This document shows, piece after piece, positions 24,964-33,045 of a DNA stretch of 40,577 nt (positions within the stretch are counted from its first letter, which is position 1; every line of letters starts with the position of its first letter). Under the pieces are notes generated by a model. The model did not search any database, had not been told where the DNA came from, and saw nothing but the letters and a program-made list of their open reading frames with translations. Origin of the DNA: a virus; the IMG/VR virus record IMGVR_UViG_3300028393_001381, positions 1-40,577 of that record; one strand, written 5' to 3'. The position numbers were made by a program, and so were the translations under genes.

Positions 24964-25445
24964 TTTACTGTGCTAACTTGACAAGTATAAAAATTTTCAG
25001 TTCCGCAGTTGGCCGCGTAGTGTACAACTTCAGTATCAAAGTACCAAGTATCACCGGCTTGCCATCCTGTCAGTGCCCAATCATCAAATTGTACTATATG
25101 TCCAGGTTTCCAATCTTCAAGCATAATCAAATAACGTACACAATCTTCAGTGCGTACATTCTTTTTAGTTTTAAGCATATAAAAATAGTCTCGATGTACA
25201 GGAACGACTTCTCTAGGCTCTAAAGTTAACCAACATACACTACCTTCTTCAACATATAATTTTTCGTAAAATAACGGCCAGCAAGGCGGTAGCTGTTCAT
25301 TAAATGATTGTTTAAGCATTATAGGAGGTTGAGCATAGTTCGGATGCGGAACAGCGTGTGGTGCTATGGGGGTTGTATGTTCAGCGATGTATGATTTTAA
25401 ATCGTCTTGCCAAAATGGAAATAATTTATTAGCTTTGCCTTTCAT
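24960..25445 (-). CDS. Putative 2OG-Fe(II) oxygenase (AspH-like), 161 aa
   Basis: The ATG at 25445 overlaps the amidinotransferase stop by 4 nt (ATGA) and is preferred to longer frames that would overlap by about 100 nt. His84-x-Asp86 (PVHRDYFY) and distal His142 (VVHYAANCG) form the triad, and GDTWYFDTE is the strand before the distal His. A prolyl-4-hydroxylase-like Lys/Arg after it is not clear. Translation coupled to the amidinotransferase suggests that it acts on the amidinated product, for example beta- or gamma-hydroxylation; this is inference. Confidence 0.7.
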   Translation of the reverse strand: MKGKANKLFPFWQDDLKSYIAEHTTPIAPHAVPHPNYAQPPIMLKQSFNEQLPPCWPLFYEKLYVEEGSVCWLTLEPREVVPVHRDYFYMLKTKKNVRTEDCVRYLIMLEDWKPGHIVQFDDWALTGWQAGDTWYFDTEVVHYAANCGTENFYTCQVSTVK

Positions 25446-26497
25446 TGAAAGTAGTCCTCTAATGTACCTGTACGGCGTAAGTCTAGCGTAGCACAATGTA
25501 GTCCGCCACTTAATGTCATTGCATGTCTGAACTGCACAGGAACACAATCAATACCGTGTTTTTCTAATACTCGCATCAAAGGTTCTTGCTTGCTGTCACA
25601 TATAATGGTATTAGGATCAACACTAAGAATATTCATACCAATGTATGGACTGCACGGAGCAACACCGCCTGGTACTTTACTTCCTTGTGCTACGCAATCT
25701 TCAAAATAAATCTTATCCCACTTTTCAAACAACTTAGGGCAGTTACCTGGATTAACACGAGTACTGTTTAATAATACAAGTCCAGGACGTAACGGAACAA
25801 TAGTACTGTCCATATGTGCAAAACTATAGATATGTTCTGCCGCGTGTACACGATAACCCCTGCGTTCTAATACGTTGCGCAACCATTGTAAACCTAAGTG
25901 ATTACCTGTGTTGCTAATTTGAAATAATATGTCCTTGCCCAGACGTATGCAGTTAGGAGCATCAAATACTGGCTCTAAGTTTGTAAGGCTTGGAACTCCT
26001 TTAATGTCTGCAAATTGATAGCTACTGTTAGGCAGTATGGGTTTAGGTGCCGCAATCCATTCAACACCGTCTTCGATTGCTTCTAACATTATCTTGTGAT
26101 ATGCACGAGTTTCAAAATATCTAGCACGACACGGGCTAGGTGTTTCAATCATTAAATCTCCAAATGGCAATAACAAATCACGTGGGCACCAAGTATACCA
26201 TCCTGTAGTAGTCCATTCGGGTGTACTAAATTCCATAGCAGTATCTTGCACTTCTGGTCTGTGTACAATGACTCCCATACCTTTCAATGTGTCAGCAAGT
26301 CCATCTGCATCTTCGTTTGCTTCATCTATCATTGCTTGCGGATATGGACCTTCTAATAGTTTAATTTGCTCTATTGGATAGTTAGTATAGCTCATACTCA
26401 TAGTACTTGCATCTACAGTGGGCACCCTTGCATTGTCGGCCCGACCTACAATAATTTCTTCTAACGGATCCCAATGATTGTGTGTTGATATTTTCAT
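25442..26497 (-). CDS. Amidinotransferase (glycine amidinotransferase / StrB family)
   Basis: The 351-residue protein matches the family from end to end: N-terminal WDPLEEIIVGRA (9-20), CPRDLLLPFGDLMIE, EPVFDAPN with Asp179, HMDSTIVPL with His228 and Asp230, and the active-site GGLHCATLDLRR with Cys335. These correspond to the Asp-His-Cys triad of arginine:glycine amidinotransferase. The enzymes move an amidino group from arginine to a primary amine through a Cys-amidine intermediate, and in bacteria they occur in natural-product pathways. The acceptor here is unknown. It lies 2 nt after the fused radical SAM-oxygenase gene. Confidence 0.9.
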   Translation of the reverse strand: MKISTHNHWDPLEEIIVGRADNARVPTVDASTMSMSYTNYPIEQIKLLEGPYPQAMIDEANEDADGLADTLKGMGVIVHRPEVQDTAMEFSTPEWTTTGWYTWCPRDLLLPFGDLMIETPSPCRARYFETRAYHKIMLEAIEDGVEWIAAPKPILPNSSYQFADIKGVPSLTNLEPVFDAPNCIRLGKDILFQISNTGNHLGLQWLRNVLERRGYRVHAAEHIYSFAHMDSTIVPLRPGLVLLNSTRVNPGNCPKLFEKWDKIYFEDCVAQGSKVPGGVAPCSPYIGMNILSVDPNTIICDSKQEPLMRVLEKHGIDCVPVQFRHAMTLSGGLHCATLDLRRTGTLEDYFQ

Positions 26498-26499
26498 AA

Positions 26500-27993
26500 T
26501 TAAAACTCTTTTTTAGTAATTCTTAAAACAAACAGTATCCAATCTTCTTTAGAATTGTTTGTTGCTGAATGATGTAAATCTCCGTCAAACATGACTATTT
26601 GATTATTATTAAAATAAAATTGTTCATCATCTACAGTTAAAAACGCATTAGTAGGAACACATACATTGATTAATACATTGTACATGCCTTTATCAATATG
26701 GTCTTCAACATACGAATTCGGGCCAATAAAGAATACTCCTGCATAATGTAATCCCGGCAGTCCTTCTACTGTATTTTTAAAATCTTTAAATTCAGGAATA
26801 GTGTCTGTATTAACTTGAATATTAAAGTGACCAGAATCTTGCGTATATTCAATATCTTCGCTAAGAACACCAGTATTTGTTTCGTGATATACTTTATTAT
26901 CTTTACTGCTTTTAGAATACCACCATACCTCTTTACCATTCGTATCCTTAGCCATACTTCTAAGACGTGCTCTAATACTTCGCCAGTCTAAATTATTAAG
27001 AGATTCTACAGCAAGAGTTTTTACAGTATCAATTTGATCAGTATATGGATAACTACGATAGTCTAGCATAGTTGGATTTTTTAACTTGACATGCTCTAGC
27101 ATATATTTTTTATTAGGAATATCAAGCTGTTCTATCATGCTGATAAATTCTGTTTTATTGAACATATTTACTATATCTAATTTTTTAGGATATGTTAAAA
27201 CATTAGTGGTCCATTCTAAATTAATTGACTTAATGAATTCTGCTAATTTAGGCAATCCTTGCCAATTATTCAAATGTATAACTGTATGTATTACTAGTTC
27301 AAAATTTAAATTCTTTATTTGCTCTATAAATTTTATAATGTCGATCCATTTGCTTCCGCTACGGACTTTGTCGTTTAATTCTCCATAGCCATCTATGCTA
27401 AGGATAAACTTAACATGTTTGCATTCGTTTAACAATTCAATTGTTTCTTTGTCTAATAAAAATGTTCCATTAGTGTTGTATGTTACATCTAATAATGTAC
27501 GATTTGCTATTTTTAAAATTCTTAAATGTCTAGTGGTCATTAAAGGCTCACCACCTAAAAATAGTACACGATTAACGGTAGCAGGCAATGTTGTAAGATC
27601 TTCACTGCTCCTTACAATTTGAGTTATGTTAGACTTCTTTGCCCATGCACTGCTAAACTCGTGCCAGCATCCGTCACAAGTTAAATTACAAATATTATCT
27701 AAGCCTACTTCTAAAAAGTTTAAGTTTATTGTTTCAGTTGTATATTCTTCATTAAATTGCTGACGCAAACTTTTCTTGCCTAAACTTTCTTCGTAGTAAC
27801 ATTTTTGACAATTGGGATTGTAAACACCGTTACTGCTTTCTTCTCGAAGTTTTTTATATTCGGTGGTATTGAGTATGCTTACAACATTGCCTGTAAACTT
27901 AGTCACGGGTGTTTTATAACGACAGCAAGCAAACACGTTGTTGTCGTTTCTTATGTTAGTATGATGCCAAAAAGCTGAACACTTAGTTTCCAT
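26500..27993 (-). CDS. Fusion: twitch radical SAM enzyme with C-terminal 2OG-Fe(II) oxygenase-like domain
   Basis: The first 340 or so residues are a twitch radical SAM enzyme: N-terminal Cys5, Cys23-24, Cys62 and Cys65, core Cys102, Cys106 and Cys109 (CNLTCDGC), LGGEP (146-150) and SIDGYG. From about residue 360 a second domain begins with EVWWYSK. It has His432-x-Asp434 (EDHIDKG), distal His474/475 (GDLHHSATN) and Arg491 (FVLRI), the iron and 2-oxoglutarate site of AspH-like oxygenases. One chain would thus carry oxygen-sensitive radical chemistry and O2-dependent hydroxylation. No stop or frameshift separates them. Confidence 0.8.
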   Translation of the reverse strand: METKCSAFWHHTNIRNDNNVFACCRYKTPVTKFTGNVVSILNTTEYKKLREESSNGVYNPNCQKCYYEESLGKKSLRQQFNEEYTTETINLNFLEVGLDNICNLTCDGCWHEFSSAWAKKSNITQIVRSSEDLTTLPATVNRVLFLGGEPLMTTRHLRILKIANRTLLDVTYNTNGTFLLDKETIELLNECKHVKFILSIDGYGELNDKVRSGSKWIDIIKFIEQIKNLNFELVIHTVIHLNNWQGLPKLAEFIKSINLEWTTNVLTYPKKLDIVNMFNKTEFISMIEQLDIPNKKYMLEHVKLKNPTMLDYRSYPYTDQIDTVKTLAVESLNNLDWRSIRARLRSMAKDTNGKEVWWYSKSSKDNKVYHETNTGVLSEDIEYTQDSGHFNIQVNTDTIPEFKDFKNTVEGLPGLHYAGVFFIGPNSYVEDHIDKGMYNVLINVCVPTNAFLTVDDEQFYFNNNQIVMFDGDLHHSATNNSKEDWILFVLRITKKEF

Positions 27994-29017
27994 AAGCTCT
28001 CACTAAATGCCCAAACCCTTTTTGATTAAACCATTTATCAATTTCAATTTGTTCAATATTAAAAGTATCTCGTATGTAGTTTACAATTATACTATTTTCG
28101 TTAGCCAATGTAAAGAACAAACGGTAGTTATGTTCGATATCTTGTTCGATCGCTTCTTTGTGTTTGTGGCAATTTTCTAAAAAGTATGCGGTATTAGTTA
28201 CAATAGCATCGAGCCTATCTTCTTCTTTAGTCAAATAAGCATAATCTTTAATTAGCATGTATTCTTCAAAAGTTTTAAATCCTAGTTCTTTAATATAGTC
28301 AAACATTTCTGGATTAGATGCATGTAAGAACGGATGCCGCTGTACAAATGCTCTGTATGTTTTCTCTGTTAAATATTTGGAACTAATATCGCTAATATCA
28401 ATTCCTTCGGATATGATACTAAGACTTGTATTTCTAAACACTTTGGGATCGATCCATGCTGTATCATTAGTCCATATATTAGCAGATGGCTTTGTTCCGT
28501 AGTGTTTAGAAGTTTCATATACAGTATCTATGCTACGACATAGCGTTAATAGTTCTGCATAGTCAAAAGTGTAATTGCGGCACCATTCTTCTTGTTGCGC
28601 AGTCCACGGTTTAAAGAAAGTCCATTCTGCATTATCAAGCAAGCCTGCTAATCTAAACTTGTTAAGCAAACCAATACGATTGGGTCTGCTAGGTACTCCG
28701 CCTAAGAATAAAAACTTAGATGAACAATTCCATTTATGTGTAATTCTGTCTTTATAACTATTATATGTTGTGTAAAGGTTAAAATTAAAAGGTATTGTCT
28801 TAGGATAGGTAGTATTATCTACCGCTAGGCCTGGAATGAGTATTAAATCAATTTCCTCGCCAATGCGCTCAATTAATTCACCCGGATTATTATGTATAAA
28901 TCCGTCGGCTAGCATCAGGCCCAGAACAGATGTTGCATCTCCTATTTCACTTTTTAGGAGATTATATTTTTCATCTTCTGGAATCCAAAACGTTTCTAAA
29001 TTAACAATTTTATACAT
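27983..29017 (-). CDS. Glycosyltransferase-like protein (GT10/exostosin-like C-terminal signature)
   Basis: The C-terminal half contains LSIISEGIDIS, then YLTEKTYRAFVQRHPFLH and LGFKTFEEY. This is the order of motifs in fucosyltransferase-like (GT10) and related GT-B enzymes: a strand ending in Ser-Glu, Thr-Glu-Lys, a His-Pro, and Gly-Phe-x-Thr-Phe. The Glu-Lys pair is expected to bind the sugar nucleotide. The N-terminal half is less typical. It would add a sugar to an acceptor made or modified by the surrounding enzymes. Its start overlaps the aminotransferase-like gene by 8 nt. Confidence 0.6.
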   Translation of the reverse strand: MYKIVNLETFWIPEDEKYNLLKSEIGDATSVLGLMLADGFIHNNPGELIERIGEEIDLILIPGLAVDNTTYPKTIPFNFNLYTTYNSYKDRITHKWNCSSKFLFLGGVPSRPNRIGLLNKFRLAGLLDNAEWTFFKPWTAQQEEWCRNYTFDYAELLTLCRSIDTVYETSKHYGTKPSANIWTNDTAWIDPKVFRNTSLSIISEGIDISDISSKYLTEKTYRAFVQRHPFLHASNPEMFDYIKELGFKTFEEYMLIKDYAYLTKEEDRLDAIVTNTAYFLENCHKHKEAIEQDIEHNYRLFFTLANENSIIVNYIRDTFNIEQIEIDKWFNQKGFGHLVRAYGN

Positions 29018-29861
29018 TAAGATGCTTATGCAGGCCTAGTCTGTTTGTAGTGCCGCCACGGTTATATTCCGGGTATTGGTTTAATTTATCTATACCAAAC
29101 AACACTGTGTTACTTGGTACAATGCCTAAATTATTACATAATTCTATTTGTTTTTCTAAGTACTTGTTTACCATGTAGTCTGGAGAATATTGTTCTATCA
29201 TTTTTAATCCTAATGCGGCACCTATACGATTTGTATATTCTATTTTGTGTAGCATTAGTAATGCGTCATCGTCATCCAATTTAGTTAACCTCATACCTAC
29301 ACGAGCATAAGCTAAAGGAAATGTTTTTGATAAACTAAACGTAATATCTGTAATACAGTCGTGTGCAAAGTTAAAATCTATATTAGAACACACTCCAAAG
29401 TAAACACAATCTACAAGTACAGGAATTCCTAATGCCGTGCATGTTTCTAATATTAGTTGCATTTGTATATGTTCATTACCTGTATCGGAGAACGGTAAGC
29501 TAATAACTACAGCATCGTTTTTTTCTAGGGCATCGTCTTCTATAAACTTCCAATCCCAATTGCGCCATGCTATCTGATGGTATACATACTCGCCTTTAAA
29601 ACAACGAAATCTACGCTTATTGTGTTTCATGTAAAACTTGTCAAAAGCTTCGGTTGTGCCGTTAGCGTATACCGCAAACGGAAAATTCTCCAATCCTATT
29701 ATTTGATTAAGTTTAGTAGATTTGATCCATTCTAAATACCTGTTGCAAAACGTATCGGAGTCAACTTGTGATAAAACCGGCAAGGTGCTCAGCGTTTGGG
29801 TATCCATTATTGCAAAGGATCCTCCAAACAGTAAAGAACGTTTATCATTAGGTGCGGTCAT
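29010..29861 (-). CDS. PLP-dependent aminotransferase-like protein
   Basis: The ATG at 29861 (MTAPNDKRSLLFGG) is chosen over a TTG eight codons upstream that would lie in the hub repeat. PVLVDCVYFGV has the Asp that pairs with the pyridine nitrogen plus a Tyr, and TFSLSKTFP holds the Lys that would form the Schiff base, followed by RVGMR, the phosphate and helix segment of class I aminotransferases. VYANGTTEAF is the cofactor-binding loop. At about 283 residues it is short for the family and lacks part of the N- and C-terminal small domain. It heads the long minus-strand block. Confidence 0.6.
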   Translation of the reverse strand: MTAPNDKRSLLFGGSFAIMDTQTLSTLPVLSQVDSDTFCNRYLEWIKSTKLNQIIGLENFPFAVYANGTTEAFDKFYMKHNKRRFRCFKGEYVYHQIAWRNWDWKFIEDDALEKNDAVVISLPFSDTGNEHIQMQLILETCTALGIPVLVDCVYFGVCSNIDFNFAHDCITDITFSLSKTFPLAYARVGMRLTKLDDDDALLMLHKIEYTNRIGAALGLKMIEQYSPDYMVNKYLEKQIELCNNLGIVPSNTVLFGIDKLNQYPEYNRGGTTNRLGLHKHLNV

Positions 29862-29866
29862 ATTAT

Positions 29867-29895
29867 TACTTATTACATAAATCAACAGCTAAGTA
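29867..29895. promoter_or_regulatory. Divergent hub inverted repeat TACTTA ... TAAGTA
   Basis: TACTTA (29867-29872) and TAAGTA (29890-29895) are the same arms as in the hub at 19749-19765, here separated by 17 nt that include CATAAAT, a T4-late-like box. The element fills the gap between the divergent starts at 29861 and 29901. Sharing of both arms and of CAGCTAAGTA between two distant hubs is the evidence for a control element. Confidence 0.5.
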
Positions 29896-29900
29896 GTATT

Positions 29901-30644
29901 ATGATAATGCCTTTAGAGTTCTATAACCAAAATAAAAATTGTACTTGGGAATTAGAAACAATTCCAGCTAACTTGCTAACTAACATAGAAAAAGCACGTT
30001 GGATTTTAAACGAAGCCAAATTTGGTTGGATTGAATTAGATTTAAAAATCGATACTGCTGGGTGGCAATTAGAAGCCCAGCAAGTCCAGCCTTATTTTGT
30101 AGCACACCGTGAAGAACAAAATGACGGCTGGAATAGCTGTTGTATCCATGGTATCGATGTAGATAAAACTGGAGCTTGGACTAATTATGGCTATACTGAT
30201 GAAAAGCAAGTCCCTTATAATTGGACAGACTTGTCACATAAAACTCCTATGATTAAACGTTTTTGGCAAGATATATTTCCATCAGATCATTATAGAAGAA
30301 TTAGATTTATGGAGTTAGAATCCAAGTCTGCTATTACTCCGCACAGTGATATGCCTGGCAAACTTCCTGGTGAAGCAGGTATGGATATGTTAGACTTTGG
30401 GGTTCCTGTAAATATAGCAGTTGTCCATCCAGAAGATTGCTACATGGTATTAGAAGGATACGGAATTGTTCCTTTTAAACAAGGCAAGGCGTTTATTGTA
30501 AACATACGTAATTATCACAGCGTAATAAATTTTAGTAATCAACATAGAATACATGTTATTGGACACAGTTATGGGTATGGTAGTAAACGATCAGAGTTTG
30601 CCAATTTAATTGTAAGAAGTTATGAGAAGATGAAAAATGTTTAA
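29901..30644 (+). CDS. Putative 2OG-Fe(II) oxygenase (AspH-like), 247 aa
   Basis: His148-x-Asp150 (ITPHSDMPG), distal His206 (RNYHSVIN) and Arg216 (HRIHVIGH) match the aspartyl/asparaginyl beta-hydroxylase core, with IAVVHPEDCYMVLEG as the intervening strands. About 130 N-terminal residues precede the core and are specific to this copy. Two possible ATGs (29901 and 29907) exist with no clear ribosome site. It overlaps the ANL gene by 8 nt and may act on the acid that the ANL enzyme activates. Confidence 0.7.
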   Translation: MIMPLEFYNQNKNCTWELETIPANLLTNIEKARWILNEAKFGWIELDLKIDTAGWQLEAQQVQPYFVAHREEQNDGWNSCCIHGIDVDKTGAWTNYGYTDEKQVPYNWTDLSHKTPMIKRFWQDIFPSDHYRRIRFMELESKSAITPHSDMPGKLPGEAGMDMLDFGVPVNIAVVHPEDCYMVLEGYGIVPFKQGKAFIVNIRNYHSVINFSNQHRIHVIGHSYGYGSKRSEFANLIVRSYEKMKNV

Positions 30645-32079
30645 CACTATTACTAGAGACTTTATCAGTAACAATTTTGTCTTTACTGATATACGCACGG
30701 GCAACAGTTATGATAAGAATGGTATTATAGAACGTATTGATTATTGGAAATATGTTTTAAAATATAAGTTTTATGCAAAACAACAAGAGTCTATTCTTAT
30801 TGGCATACAAGACCTTGGCATTGATTATTTTGCCATCATCATTGCTTCAGCAGAATTAAGCCTTAAAATTGTAGTAGTAGATTACAACAGAACAGACAAA
30901 TTTAAAGATTTAGAATACAACGATCCTAAAACCATACTGTTAGCACCTATTGATATATTTTTACATGATATGTCTTCTAGTATGCTAGCTTCTAAATTGG
31001 GTGCAATGGCCAAATTCAATTTCTTTATAAAACATTCTAATAGAACATACTGTACATTAGATATTAATAATTTTGCAATAGACAAAGATAATTTACCAAC
31101 AGATCGTCCAACTACCTCTGATATATTGTTTAAGGTAACTAGCAGTGGGACAACTGATGTTCCTAAAGTAATTGAACATACACACGAGTTTATACATGCA
31201 ATATCCACTAGTAACTCAAAGTTTTATAAAGGCACAGCAGTTCATGTTAATAATCTTAACCACGGTGCAAGTGCGTCAGTTACCCTGTTACCTCTATTAA
31301 CATCTGATACTGTAGATAGACATTTATTTTTTAGTTGTGACGAATCCGGAGCGATTGTTGATTTGGTTCGCGCACTAACACCTTACAAAGATGATATTGG
31401 ATATATGTCATTTCCGTATCCATTTCTTATTGATAAATTTATTGAATTTAGTAAAGAAAAAAATATTACATGGCCTAATCTAGATTTAATCACATTATCT
31501 TACATTTTAGAAAATGCTAAACATGCAGTAAGAGATGGCGTGTTTAATAGTATTACAAGTATTTTTGGATCTAATGAAACGTTAGGGCCTTTGTTTGTCA
31601 ACACAGCAACAAAGGATAAATGGGATATAGATTCTAGATACTATTCAATAACTAATGATTTTTATACTATTAAATTATCTACCGAAGGCAAAATTACAGT
31701 GACAATTCCTGTGTATAATAAAGATGTTGAAACTAATGACTACTTTGATAAAGATGGTGAATACTTTGTACACAAAGGTCGCTCTGATATGTTTAGAATT
31801 AATGGTGAAACAATTAACATGGGAACTATCAACGATTTAAACAAAAAAGACCCAAGAGTGTATATAGTAGTTGATACACTAAATCATTGTTTATATCTTG
31901 CATGTTGGGAAGAGTTAAGTATGGAAGAAATACGCACTATTAAAGAACAAATAGAAAGCAATTTTGAAAGAATTAAAATTACTAAGATACTACACTTGGA
32001 CAAATTGAGTTTTTATTATGCTATTAAGATAGACAACGAGCTCCTCCGTGAACACTTTAGGACATACAATGTTTCGTAA
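30637..32079 (+). CDS. ANL-superfamily adenylate-forming enzyme
   Basis: TSSGTTDVPK (168-177) is the phosphate-binding loop, FGSNETLG the A5 motif, and DYFDKDGEYF followed by GRSDMFRINGE the A7/A8 motifs with the ribose-binding Asp and hinge region. These enzymes activate a carboxylic acid as an acyl-AMP and pass it to CoA, a carrier protein or an amine. At 480 residues it is a single adenylation unit with no carrier or condensation domain attached. The N-terminal third is divergent. No carrier protein gene is seen nearby, so CoA or a free amine is a likely acceptor. Confidence 0.8.
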   Translation: MFNTITRDFISNNFVFTDIRTGNSYDKNGIIERIDYWKYVLKYKFYAKQQESILIGIQDLGIDYFAIIIASAELSLKIVVVDYNRTDKFKDLEYNDPKTILLAPIDIFLHDMSSSMLASKLGAMAKFNFFIKHSNRTYCTLDINNFAIDKDNLPTDRPTTSDILFKVTSSGTTDVPKVIEHTHEFIHAISTSNSKFYKGTAVHVNNLNHGASASVTLLPLLTSDTVDRHLFFSCDESGAIVDLVRALTPYKDDIGYMSFPYPFLIDKFIEFSKEKNITWPNLDLITLSYILENAKHAVRDGVFNSITSIFGSNETLGPLFVNTATKDKWDIDSRYYSITNDFYTIKLSTEGKITVTIPVYNKDVETNDYFDKDGEYFVHKGRSDMFRINGETINMGTINDLNKKDPRVYIVVDTLNHCLYLACWEELSMEEIRTIKEQIESNFERIKITKILHLDKLSFYYAIKIDNELLREHFRTYNVS

Positions 32080-32308
32080 ACATTTAGACACTAGTAAAGT
32101 TACATATTTAGAACATCTTACATGGGCTGTTGTTGCCGGCTTTCGCTTGATCTATGCTGGAATAACAAGTATAATACATGGAGTAGTTCCTACATTATTT
32201 GATGGTTCTGCTCCCAAACAAGTTATTGACATATATCATAATCATTTAGAAGACCATCCTAATCCAAAATATAAAGATATGATTGATAAAGCTAAGGAAA
32301 ATAAATGA
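32069..32308 (+). CDS. DUF6356-like small membrane protein
   Basis: The ATG at 32069 overlaps the ANL stop by 11 nt and gives 79 residues. The pattern MFRKHLDTSKVTYLEHL followed by a hydrophobic helix (WAVVAGFRLIYAGITSII) and HGVVPTLF matches the DUF6356 family, small proteins often beside capsule or surface-polysaccharide genes. One membrane-associated helix is likely. It overlaps the sugar-dehydrogenase gene by 4 nt, which links it to glycan assembly by position. Confidence 0.65.
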   Translation: MFRKHLDTSKVTYLEHLTWAVVAGFRLIYAGITSIIHGVVPTLFDGSAPKQVIDIYHNHLEDHPNPKYKDMIDKAKENK

Positions 32309-33045
32309 AATTAGGAATAGCAGGCTATGGTATTGTGGGCAAAGCTACACACAAAGGGTTGCTTAATAACTTATCAGTAATTATTCACGATACCACCAGA
32401 GGAACAACTATTGAAGATTTATATGTATGTAGCTATGTTTTCTTTTGTATTCCGACAGACACAGATGCCAGCATACAATTATTAATGGAAGAAATTAGAC
32501 TTCTTAAAGTAGTTAACCCAAATTGTAAAATAGTCATTCGCAGTACAGTACCAGTCGGAACTTGTCGAATGATTGAAAAGTTTATCTGTGATAAAATTTA
32601 TTACTTACCTGAGTTTTTGCGAGAGCGAGTTTGGGAAACAGATTGTTTAAATCGTCCAATTATAGTTGGAAGTGATCATCAAACAATTCCTCCTTGGTTA
32701 TCTATTCAAGACTGTATATTTTGTACATTAGAGGAAGCAGAAGTTATTAAAATGTTAAGCAATAACATGGCCGCGGCCCGTGTTGTATTTGCCAACCATA
32801 TGTATGAATTAAGTAAAGCAGTTGGCGCAGATTACAGCAACGTTTTAAATGCATATCTGGTGGTTAACCATGATCAAAATTATTTAGAAGTAACAGAAGA
32901 CATGCGGGCTTTTGGCGGTAAGTGTTTGCCCAAAGACTTAGATTTCCTTATCAACACGTTTGCAAAACTAAACATTCCACAAACATATTTTACAGCAATG
33001 AAAGAAGACAATCAGTTATGGCCAGTAACCGTAAGAAAATCCTAA
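32305..33045 (+). CDS. Short UDP-glucose/GDP-mannose dehydrogenase-like protein
   Basis: GIAGYGIVGKA (4-14) is the NAD-binding loop, IRSTVPVGT (78-86) the family hallmark, and FGGKCLPKDLD (203-213) carries the catalytic Cys207 that forms the thiohemiacetal. Family members oxidise a sugar-nucleotide primary alcohol to a uronic acid. With 246 residues it keeps the Rossmann and central helical domains but lacks the C-terminal nucleotide-sugar-binding domain of the usual 390-450-residue enzymes. The last residues run into the epimerase start (28-nt overlap). Activity on a small or carrier-bound sugar is possible. Confidence 0.75.
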   Translation: MKLGIAGYGIVGKATHKGLLNNLSVIIHDTTRGTTIEDLYVCSYVFFCIPTDTDASIQLLMEEIRLLKVVNPNCKIVIRSTVPVGTCRMIEKFICDKIYYLPEFLRERVWETDCLNRPIIVGSDHQTIPPWLSIQDCIFCTLEEAEVIKMLSNNMAAARVVFANHMYELSKAVGADYSNVLNAYLVVNHDQNYLEVTEDMRAFGGKCLPKDLDFLINTFAKLNIPQTYFTAMKEDNQLWPVTVRKS

